Source: Candidatus Allocopromorpha excrementigallinarum (GTDB taxonomy: Bacteria; Bacillota; Clostridia; Peptostreptococcales; Anaerovoracaceae). Taken from it: a DNA stretch of 38,039 nucleotides. The DNA lies in assembly GCA_018714925.1 (NCBI GenBank), contig DVMP01000153.1, positions 1 to 38,039 of the forward strand, in the 5' to 3' direction. A model generated the notes under the pieces. That model was not told the DNA's origin. It did no database searches and worked only from the letters and a program-made list of their open reading frames with translations. This document shows positions 31,911-38,039 of this stretch, piece by piece (positions within the stretch are counted from its first letter, which is position 1; every line of letters starts with the position of its first letter). A program made the translations under genes and the position numbers.

Positions 31911-33320
31911 TTATCTTCTCTTTCCCGGAGCTATATGAACGGCCTCCCCCGTAAGATCCTCAAGAGCCTCCCCCAGTCCCTCGTTATAGGTAGGATGAGG
32001 GCGCACGGTCCTTTTCAGCTGAGCCGCCGTAAGACCGTTTGAGACAGCCGTCCCTATCTCCTCTATCATGTCAGTTGCTCTGGCGCACATCATCTGTGCC
32101 CCCAGAATACGTCCTGTTTTTCTTTCGGCCACCACCTTTATGAAGCCCCTCTCCTCCTTTGATATAAGGCTTCTTCCGTTGGCGCTCATTATGAACTTGC
32201 CGGTGTCGGCTTCTATTCCTGCCCTTTTCGCCTCGTCGGCGGTTATTCCCACTGAGGCGATCTCCGGCTCCGTATATATACATGAGGGAATTGTCTCCAG
32301 ATCCGCTTCAGGAGCCTGTCCTGTCATAAAGGCCACAGCCGCGGCAGCCTGGGCGCTGGCTCTGTGGGCCAGCTGTATTCCCTCTGTTATATCTCCCGCC
32401 GCGTAAACTCCTTCTTCTCCTGTCATAAATCTTTCATCTGTTACTATTCTGCCTTTTTCCATCTTTATGTTAAGGCCCTCGTCAAAAAGTCCTTCAGTGT
32501 GAGGAATTCTTCCCACGGCCCAGAGAACATACTGTCCTTCTATCTCCTCCCGGGTTTCCTTATGTGAGACGAGACATCTGAGATTTTCTCCGGCTCTTTC
32601 TATTTTTTCCACCTGGGTGGAGGTGCGTATATCCACTCCTCTTTTCTTCATTATGAGCTTAAGATTCTGTGATATCTCCCTGTCCATTCCCGGAAGAATT
32701 CTGTCCATGGCCTCTATAACCGTCACCCTGCTTCCCAGGCCCGAAAATATCTGGGCGAATTCAGCGCCTATGACTCCTCCTCCTATAATCACCAGACTTT
32801 CTGGAAGCGTTTCGAGGGCAAACAGCTCATCGCTGGTTATTACTCCCTCAAGATCGCGGCCTTCCACAGGCGGTACAAAAGGCTCTGAGCCTGAGGCGAG
32901 AAGTATCCTTTCACCGTGGAAAAGCTCCTTTTCTCCCGAAGGCCCGGTAACCTCAACCACGCGGCCCGCCTTAAGGCGGCCGGTTCCTTCCGTAAGGGTC
33001 ACGCCGTTGGCCTTCAGAAGCTTTTTTATACCCTCCACGAGGCTCTCCGATGTTTCCTCCTTATATCTGAGTATCCCTCCGTAATCAAAGGAGGTCTCCT
33101 CAGCCTTTATTCCGAAGGGCCGGCTTCCGAGAAGCTCCCTGTAGAGATCAGAGGCGTGAAGCATGGCCTTGGCTGGGATGCAGCCTCTGTTAAGGCACGT
33201 TCCACCTACTTTGTCACGCTCGACAAGAACCGTATCAAGCCCCTTCCTGGCCGCCTTTATGGCGGCCACGTACCCCGCGGGGCCCCCTCCTATTATTATT
33301 AAATCGAAATTCTTTTCCAT
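31911..33320 (-). CDS. lpdA: Dihydrolipoyl dehydrogenase (L protein)
   Basis: A 469-residue flavoprotein. [10 protein letters not shown] (FAD), the redox-active Cys42/Cys47 in [27 protein letters not shown] (NAD), YAAGDITEG and HPTYNEGL (active-site His-Glu) are all in place. It re-oxidises the dihydrolipoyl arm of GcvH with NAD+. There is no N-terminal lipoyl domain. It is the fifth gene of the gcv operon, with AGGAGA just before the ATG. Confidence 0.94.
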   Translation of the reverse strand: MEKNFDLIIIGGGPAGYVAAIKAARKGLDTVLVERDKVGGTCLNRGCIPAKAMLHASDLYRELLGSRPFGIKAEETSFDYGGILRYKEETSESLVEGIKKLLKANGVTLTEGTGRLKAGRVVEVTGPSGEKELFHGERILLASGSEPFVPPVEGRDLEGVITSDELFALETLPESLVIIGGGVIGAEFAQIFSGLGSRVTVIEAMDRILPGMDREISQNLKLIMKKRGVDIRTSTQVEKIERAGENLRCLVSHKETREEIEGQYVLWAVGRIPHTEGLFDEGLNIKMEKGRIVTDERFMTGEEGVYAAGDITEGIQLAHRASAQAAAAVAFMTGQAPEADLETIPSCIYTEPEIASVGITADEAKRAGIEADTGKFIMSANGRSLISKEERGFIKVVAERKTGRILGAQMMCARATDMIEEIGTAVSNGLTAAQLKRTVRPHPTYNEGLGEALEDLTGEAVHIAPGKRR

Positions 33321-33329
33321 GGCGTCTCC

Positions 33330-34751
33330 TTACCTGTATCTCAGTACAGGATGTCTTGCGGCCTTAACCTCATCCAGCCTTGTCACAAGCGTTTTCACAG
33401 GCGCCTGATGAAGCAGCTCAGGCGAGGTCCTTGCCGTCTCAAAGAGCTCTCTGAACACAGCCGCGGCTTCATCTATGGTTTCCTTTGATTCCGTTTCCGT
33501 AGGCTCTGCCATAAGGGCCTCATCCACTATGAGAGGGAAATACATTGTAGGAGGATGTATTCCATGATCAAGAAGACCCTTGGCTATATCCATGGCTGTC
33601 ATCCCCGTCTCCTTCTTAAGCTGGGAAAGGCTCATTACAAACTCGTGCATACAGAAGCCCCGGCACGCCATAGGATATATATCCTTCAGCTTCGCCATCA
33701 TATAGTTGGCGTTGAGAACGGCGTTTTCGGCTGCATCCTTTATTCCCTCCCGGCCGAGAGTGAGAATATAGGTAAGGGCCTTTACAACCACAGTAAAATT
33801 GCCGTAAAAGCTCTTCACCTCTCCTATACTGCGGGAAGGCTTTTCAAAGGTCAGCTTGTCCTCTCCCTTAACAAGAAATGAAGGAAGAAACTCCGAAAGG
33901 AACTTCTTGCATCCCACCGGGCCGCTTCCCGGGCCGCCGCCTCCGTGAGGCGTGGAGAAGGTCTTGTGAAGATTGAGATGAACTATGTCAAAGCCCATGT
34001 CTCCCGGCCTGGTTATCCCCATAACAGCGTTAAGATTGGCCCCGTCATAGTAGCACAGACCGCCGCATCCGTGTATTATCTCGGTAATCTCAAGGATGTT
34101 TCTGTCAAAGAGCCCGAGAGTGTTGGGGTTTGTCAGCATTATTCCGGCAACATCATCTCCCGCGGCTTCCTTCAGCTTTTCTATGTCCACACAGCCATCC
34201 TCTCCTGAGGGAACCGTTACCACAGAGTACTCAGCCATTGCCGCGCTGGCCGGGTTTGTTCCGTGAGCTGAGTCGGGCACTATTATTTTCCTTCTTCCTC
34301 CGTCGTTTCTGCTTTCATGATATGCCTTCATAAGAAGCAGCCCCGTAAATTCACCGTGAGCTCCCGCCGCCGGCTGGAAGGTCATGTTGTCCATGCCCGT
34401 TATTTCACAGAGATAAGCCTCCGCTGTTTTCAGCACCTCCATACAGCCCTGAACCGTCTCCTCAGGCTGAAGAGGATGAATATCCGTAAAGCCGCAGAGA
34501 GAAGCTGCCTCCTCGTTTACTCTCGGGTTGTATTTCATGGTACAGGACCCGAGAGGATAGAAGCCGTCGTTTACTCCGTGGGATTTTCTCGCCAGCTCCG
34601 AATAATGTCTGCTTATTTCAGGCTCAGACACCTCCGGAAGATGGAGCTCTTCTTTTCTCATATTGGCATCCGAGGGCAGCACTGTCTTAACGTCGCATTC
34701 AGGCAGCACGTCGCAGCCTCTTCCCTTTCTGCTCTTTTCAAATATAAGCAC
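33330..34751 (-). CDS. gcvPB: Glycine dehydrogenase (decarboxylating) subunit 2
   Basis: A 473-residue pyridoxal-phosphate subunit of the P protein. The PLP-binding Lys263 lies in HLNLHKTFSTPHGGGGPG; NDGFYPLGSCTMKYNP and the glycine-rich run after the lysine are landmarks. With GcvPA it decarboxylates glycine and loads aminomethyl on GcvH. The start is GTG, with GGAGG 7 bp upstream inside the end of gcvPA. Split P subunits are usual in Firmicutes and archaea. Confidence 0.96.
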   Translation of the reverse strand: MLIFEKSRKGRGCDVLPECDVKTVLPSDANMRKEELHLPEVSEPEISRHYSELARKSHGVNDGFYPLGSCTMKYNPRVNEEAASLCGFTDIHPLQPEETVQGCMEVLKTAEAYLCEITGMDNMTFQPAAGAHGEFTGLLLMKAYHESRNDGGRRKIIVPDSAHGTNPASAAMAEYSVVTVPSGEDGCVDIEKLKEAAGDDVAGIMLTNPNTLGLFDRNILEITEIIHGCGGLCYYDGANLNAVMGITRPGDMGFDIVHLNLHKTFSTPHGGGGPGSGPVGCKKFLSEFLPSFLVKGEDKLTFEKPSRSIGEVKSFYGNFTVVVKALTYILTLGREGIKDAAENAVLNANYMMAKLKDIYPMACRGFCMHEFVMSLSQLKKETGMTAMDIAKGLLDHGIHPPTMYFPLIVDEALMAEPTETESKETIDEAAAVFRELFETARTSPELLHQAPVKTLVTRLDEVKAARHPVLRYR

Positions 34752-34753
34752 GG

Positions 34754-36064
34754 CTACACCTCCTTAAGTATTCCGATGACTTTATCCATCTCTTCTCTGG
34801 TGTTAAGCTCCGTACAGCACCAGAGAAGCCTTCCGTCTCCCAGAGGATATCCTCCGAGTATGCCGGCATCCTCCAGCCTTCGAAGCGCTTCATCAGAGTC
34901 CTTTGAAGAGGCCGTGACAAACTCATGGAAAAACTCGCCTTTATTCTCAACGGTAAACCCTATGGACTCAAGGCCCTCCGCCAGATAATGAGCCTTTGAC
35001 ATACACTGTACGGCAGCCTTTTTCAGGCCCTCATTTCCCATGACAGAAAGGTAAACTCCCGCCGCCAGAGCACAGAGAGCCTGATTGGAGCATATATTGC
35101 TGGAGGCCTTTTCTCTCCTTATGTGCTGCTCCCTGGCCTGAAGGGTCAGAACATAGCCGGTCCTTCCCTTGTGATCCTCAGTCTGTCCGACTATTCTTCC
35201 CGGCAGCTTTCGCATCAGCTTTTCTCTGCAGGCCATAAATCCCAGGTAAGGTCCGCCGAAGGAAAGAGGCAGGCCCAGAGGCTGGCCCTCTCCCACAGCA
35301 ATATCGGCCCCCAGCTCTCCCGGCGATTTCAGTACGCCCAGAGAAATGGGATTTACGCTCATTATGAATTTGGCTCCTCCCGCGTGAGCAATCTCGCCTG
35401 CCTCCTCTGCCCTTTCTATATTTCCGTAATAATTGGGGCTCTGTATCAGCACACAGGCAACCGACTCATCCATATGATCTCTTATGTATCCGGTATCCGT
35501 CACTCCGTCTCTGACAGGTACTATCTCAAGCTCCATGCCGTTTCCGAAGCAGTAGGTTTTTATGGTCTCAACAGCGTATGGATTTACCGCCGCCGATACC
35601 AGTGCCTTATTTCTTTTTCTCTCCCTGCACATGGAAACAGCCTCCGCTGCCGCCGACGCTCCGTCGTACACGGAAGCGTTGGAAACGTCCATTCCCGTAA
35701 TATCGCATATCATAGTCTGATACTCAAATATGGACTGAAGTATACCCTGGCTTATTTCCGCCTGATAAGGAGTATAGGCTGTCTGAAAGTTTTCCTTGGA
35801 AATAACGTTTTTCACCATAGCCGGTATGTAGTGGCGGTAAGCGCCCGCGCCTCTGAAAACAGTCGGAAAAACTCTGTTTTTATCCGCTGTCTTTTTCATC
35901 CTTCTCATGACCTCAAGCTCCGAGGCCCCCTCAGGCAGCCCCTCAAGCTCTCCGGCTCTCACCTGGGAGGGAATATCGGAAAACAGCTCCTCCAAAGCTC
36001 CCGCGCCGATAACCTCCAGCATCTCCCGGCGCTCATTTTCCCCGTTGGGCGTATATTTACCCAT
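34754..36064 (-). CDS. gcvPA: Glycine dehydrogenase (decarboxylating) subunit 1
   Basis: A 436-residue partner of GcvPB. Landmarks include FRGAGAYRHYIPAMV, FQTAYTPYQAEISQG (the family's TPYQ motif) and MTGMDVSNASVYDGASA-like sequence, and RAREQHIRREKASSNICSNQAL near the end of the PLP-fold domain. It lacks its own PLP lysine, as expected for subunit 1. ATG at 36064, with AGGAGG about 10 bp upstream. It lies 21 bp after gcvH. Confidence 0.96.
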   Translation of the reverse strand: MGKYTPNGENERREMLEVIGAGALEELFSDIPSQVRAGELEGLPEGASELEVMRRMKKTADKNRVFPTVFRGAGAYRHYIPAMVKNVISKENFQTAYTPYQAEISQGILQSIFEYQTMICDITGMDVSNASVYDGASAAAEAVSMCRERKRNKALVSAAVNPYAVETIKTYCFGNGMELEIVPVRDGVTDTGYIRDHMDESVACVLIQSPNYYGNIERAEEAGEIAHAGGAKFIMSVNPISLGVLKSPGELGADIAVGEGQPLGLPLSFGGPYLGFMACREKLMRKLPGRIVGQTEDHKGRTGYVLTLQAREQHIRREKASSNICSNQALCALAAGVYLSVMGNEGLKKAAVQCMSKAHYLAEGLESIGFTVENKGEFFHEFVTASSKDSDEALRRLEDAGILGGYPLGDGRLLWCCTELNTREEMDKVIGILKEV

Positions 36065-36085
36065 ATGTCCAGTGCCTCCTTTTAT

Positions 36086-36466
36086 CTATTCATTTTCCTT
36101 TTCAACAGATTCACCGTACTCCTCAGCGGACATAAGGTCTTCTGTCTCCGTCACCTGGGAAACCTTAACAAGCCACGCGTCGTATGGAGACTCGTTTATC
36201 ATTTCCGGAGCATCCATAAGCTCCTCGTTTATTTCGCTTACCACGCCTGTTACAGGACTGTAGACGTCCGATACAGCCTTTACCGATTCCACATCGGCGA
36301 AGGCCTCTCCCTTTGTCACCTCGTCTCCCTCCTGAGGAAGGTTTACAAAGACCAGATCCCCCAGCTCCGACTGAGCGTAATCCGTCAGGCCTATTACCAC
36401 CTGATCTCCTTCCTCCTTCACCCATTCGTGGGACGCCGTGTACTTCAGTTCATCTCTCAGTTCCAT
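36086..36466 (-). CDS. gcvH: Glycine cleavage system H protein
   Basis: A 126-residue lipoyl-carrier protein. The lipoylated Lys63 is in [15 protein letters not shown], and [20 protein letters not shown] is the typical start. It shuttles the aminomethyl group between P, T and L proteins. AAAGGAG is 8 bp before the ATG. No lipoate ligase gene is in the window, so lipoylation is provided elsewhere. Confidence 0.96.
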   Translation of the reverse strand: MELRDELKYTASHEWVKEEGDQVVIGLTDYAQSELGDLVFVNLPQEGDEVTKGEAFADVESVKAVSDVYSPVTGVVSEINEELMDAPEMINESPYDAWLVKVSQVTETEDLMSAEEYGESVEKENE

Positions 36467-36504
36467 TGATATGTTCTCCTTTCAGATTCATATGTTTTAT
36501 AAAC

Positions 36505-37593
36505 TCACTTTTTTCTGCTGTAAAAAGGAAGGGGCACTATCTCAGCCTCCACTCTTCTTCCTCTTACATCAGCCTCTACCTTGTCTCCCGTCTTCGCGGC
36601 TCCTGTTTCTATGAGAGCCATGGCCGCCGGATATCCCAGATAAGGACAGTGGGTTCCCGAGGTGGTTCTGCCTATAAGCCTTCCATCCCTGTAAACCTCC
36701 TGGCTCTCTCTTATTATACCTCTTCCCGTAGCCTTCATTCCCACTCTCATAAGCCTGGGCTCGCCCTTCTCTTCAAGAGCTTTTTTGCCTATAAAATCCT
36801 CCTTGCCCATTTTAACGGCAAAGGCCAGACCTGTTTCCAGCGGAGTTATATCCTCATCCATCTCATGGCCGTAAAGAGGCATGGCCGCCTCCATTCTGAG
36901 TGTATCTCGCGCCCCCAGACCGCACGGAATAAGCCCCTCTTCCTTTCCCTTTTCCAGAAGAGTCTCCCACATTTCCTCGGCTTTTTCCGCGGCCAGGTAT
37001 ATTTCAACGCCCGGTTCTCCCGTATATCCGGTTCTTGATATCATACACGGGATTCCCGCAGCTTCAGCTCCGAAGACTCCGTGATAATATTTCTTTGGAA
37101 TGCTCTCCTCTCCCGCAATTTTTGCCAGTATGTCAATGGCCTTCGGCCCCTGAAGGGCTATCTGGGCGTAATCATCGGATACATCGGTGAAAACCGTATC
37201 TCCCAGAGCGTGATCCTTCATCCATCTGTAGTCCTTTTCTCTGTTGGCCGCGTTGACAACTATGAGATATCTGTTTTCCCTTTCTCTGTAAACGATGAGA
37301 TCATCCACGGTGCCTCCTCTGTCATTGCACATGGGACTGTATCTTGCCTGGCCGTCAGCCATACCGGAAAAATCATTGGTAAGAAGCAGCTGCAGGTTTT
37401 CAAGGGCCCTTTCTCCCTCGCAGATCACCTCTCCCATATGGGAAACGTCAAAGAGCCCCGCCGCCCGGCGTACTGCCATGTGCTCTCTGATTACGCCGGA
37501 AGCGTATTGAACCGGCAGAAGGTATCCTGCGAAAGGCACCATTTTTCCTCCCGCTCTCACATGAGCATCGTAAAGAGGGGTTTTTAATTCCAT
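36505..37593 (-). CDS. gcvT: Aminomethyltransferase (T protein)
   Basis: A 362-residue protein beginning MELKTPLYDAHVRAGGKMVP, with DVSHMGEV, RTGYTGEPGVEIY and GLGARDTLRMEAAMPLYGHEM as family landmarks. It transfers the methylene group from GcvH to tetrahydrofolate and releases ammonia. The chosen ATG (37593) has AGGAGG 6 bp upstream. The frame remains open to 37746, but that stretch is the glycine riboswitch and its terminator and is not translated. It is the first gene of gcvT-gcvH-gcvPA-gcvPB-lpdA-mtnA. Confidence 0.96.
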   Translation of the reverse strand: MELKTPLYDAHVRAGGKMVPFAGYLLPVQYASGVIREHMAVRRAAGLFDVSHMGEVICEGERALENLQLLLTNDFSGMADGQARYSPMCNDRGGTVDDLIVYRERENRYLIVVNAANREKDYRWMKDHALGDTVFTDVSDDYAQIALQGPKAIDILAKIAGEESIPKKYYHGVFGAEAAGIPCMISRTGYTGEPGVEIYLAAEKAEEMWETLLEKGKEEGLIPCGLGARDTLRMEAAMPLYGHEMDEDITPLETGLAFAVKMGKEDFIGKKALEEKGEPRLMRVGMKATGRGIIRESQEVYRDGRLIGRTTSGTHCPYLGYPAAMALIETGAAKTGDKVEADVRGRRVEAEIVPLPFYSRKK

Positions 37594-37633
37594 AATCTTC
37601 CTCCTGATTTTTTTCTCTTCAGCAATTTCCTCC

Positions 37634-37682
37634 AAAAAAACACAGGGAATATCGCGCCAAAAAAATGGCCGGTATTCCCTGT
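37634..37682 (-). terminator. Riboswitch-controlled terminator before gcvT
   Basis: ACAGGGAATA (37682-37673, minus strand) pairs perfectly with TATTCCCTGT (37651-37642), around a 21-base loop that can add a GGCC/GGCG-type stem. A run of seven T follows after one G. It separates the glycine aptamer from gcvT, so transcription should pass only under the right riboswitch state. Confidence 0.85.
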
Positions 37683-37689
37683 CTATTAC

Positions 37690-37806
37690 TGTCCATACTA
37701 TCCAGAGCTTCGTCCGGACCCAATACCTTTTGCCTGAGAGTTTCAAGTAGCCTTTTGCCCCTTCGGCGCCGCCCTTTAGGCGATCTCTCTTGGATCCTTC
37801 ATCCGA
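37690..37806 (-). promoter_or_regulatory. Glycine riboswitch (single aptamer)
   Basis: The minus strand carries the glycine aptamer core: AAGAGAGATCGCC, GGGCGGCGCCGAAGGGGC, then CTCTCAGGCAAAAGG. The closing helix GGAUCC (37797-37792) with GGGUCC (37721-37716) is visible. After it, GGACGAAGCUCUGGAUAG (37718-37701) resembles the reduced 'ghost' second aptamer of singlet riboswitches. With the terminator it should turn gcv expression on when glycine is high, as known for this class. Confidence 0.92.
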
Positions 37807-37827
37807 ATGTTCAGTTATTTATACAAT

Positions 37828-37857
37828 AGCTTACCATAAACAGGCAGCCTGTGTCAA
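37828..37857 (-). promoter_or_regulatory. Promoter of the gcv operon
   Basis: TTGACA (37857-37852) and TAAGCT (37833-37828) on the minus strand, 18 bp apart, with TGG before the -10. The start site near 37820 leaves the complete riboswitch in the leader. Confidence 0.7.
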
Positions 37858-37883
37858 TAACAGTCCGTCTGATAAAAGCCCCG

Positions 37884-38039
37884 TCAGATACTGGTGCCGT
37901 AAATTTTACTGACCTCCTGAACCATCATAATGCCGTTGCCCGGCTCGGATATTTTCATCCTGTCATTGACCGCCTCTACGATGGCGTCGGTTTTCTCTCT
38001 GGGAGCCACCATAATCAGCACTTCCTTTTCCGGCTCTAT
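37884..38039 (-). CDS. PII-like nitrogen-regulatory protein (5' end beyond the window)
   Basis: The last 51 codons and the TGA stop of a gene entering from the right edge. They encode PEKEVLIMVAPREKTDAIVE, then NDRMKISEPGNGIMMVQEV and SKIYG. The C-terminal ferredoxin-like repeat with EPGNGIMMV resembles the PGxG...V-x-x-V stretch of the GlnB/PII family. The T-loop and uridylylation site are outside the window. It could be a true PII or one of the PII-like proteins of other function. No strong terminator follows; a small CAGG/CCTG hairpin lies at 37841-37851. Confidence 0.65.
   Translation of the reverse strand: MEPEKEVLIMVAPREKTDAIVEAVNDRMKISEPGNGIMMVQEVSKIYGTSI

Noticed and set aside
35123..36469. 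Long plus-strand open frame of 448 codons opposite gcvPA and gcvH
   Set aside because: It lies antisense to two well-supported genes, shows no family motif, is rich in Ser, His, Arg and Tyr as antisense frames of this codon usage are, and has no ribosome site.
37594..37746. N-terminal extension of gcvT by 51 codons
   Set aside because: The stretch encodes the terminator and part of the glycine riboswitch; ATG at 37593 has an ideal AGGAGG and gives the normal N-terminus.
1..38039. CRISPR arrays, insertion sequences, tRNA or rRNA genes, prophage
   Set aside because: No regularly spaced repeats, terminal inverted repeats, transposase or integrase frames, or cloverleaf-like sequences were seen.

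Overview
The window reads as a chromosomal segment of a strictly anaerobic, Gram-positive-type bacterium of the class Clostridia. The grounds are the gene set: pyruvate:ferredoxin oxidoreductase, an aldehyde ferredoxin oxidoreductase with its polyferredoxin, a glycine cleavage system with split P subunits, a BceAB-type ABC transporter, a TepA-like ClpP-fold protein, a YlmC/YmxH-type PRC-barrel protein, AGGAGG ribosome sites and TTGACA/TATAAT promoters. Nothing fixes the genus; an amino-acid-fermenting member of the Peptostreptococcales/Anaerovoracaceae group would fit, but that is a guess. There are no rRNA or tRNA genes, insertion sequences, CRISPR arrays or prophage genes.

Layout. (1) 1-5954, minus strand: a molybdenum/tungsten-cofactor operon read moaD-like > moeB-like > mobB > moeA > moeA fused to a periplasmic-binding-protein-like domain, with a BceRS-type two-component pair joined to its 3' end (the kinase runs off the left edge). 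(2) 6099-8494: aldehyde ferredoxin oxidoreductase and a four-cluster ferredoxin behind a near-consensus promoter, a structured leader RNA and an intrinsic terminator. (3) 8553-11250: tupABC tungstate transporter behind a second structured leader and terminator. The two leaders share a conserved 5' box and 3' box, so they look like two versions of one riboswitch class (probably the Moco/Tuco family). (4) 11275-14700: a GNAT acetyltransferase and a BceAB-type ABC pair with an inverted-repeat operator. (5) 14714-18909: a cysteine-peptidase-like protein on an apparently leaderless mRNA, and the pyruvate:ferredoxin oxidoreductase. (6) 19197-22848, plus strand: a two-gene ABC exporter-fold transporter with a DtxR-like operator over its start site. 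(7) 22878-28729, minus: a phosphate operon (Na+/Pi cotransporter, PhoP, PhoR, then a Kef-type cation/proton antiporter) preceded by two arrays of 11-bp-spaced Pho-box-like repeats. (8) 28740-30834: a TadZ/CpaE-like protein without Walker lysines, a TepA-like protein, and divergent ylmC. (9) 30811-37857, minus: a glycine riboswitch and terminator, then gcvT-gcvH-gcvPA-gcvPB-lpdA-mtnA. (10) The right edge holds the end of a PII-like protein.

How the genes fit together. Regions 1-3 form one tungsten/molybdenum system: TupABC imports the oxyanion, MobB/MoeA/MoeB/MoaD build the pterin cofactor, and AOR with its ferredoxin uses it for ferredoxin-coupled aldehyde/acid interconversion. The two leader RNAs would let cofactor status control both uptake and use. 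The PFOR and the glycine cleavage system supply reduced ferredoxin and NADH during fermentation of pyruvate and amino acids.
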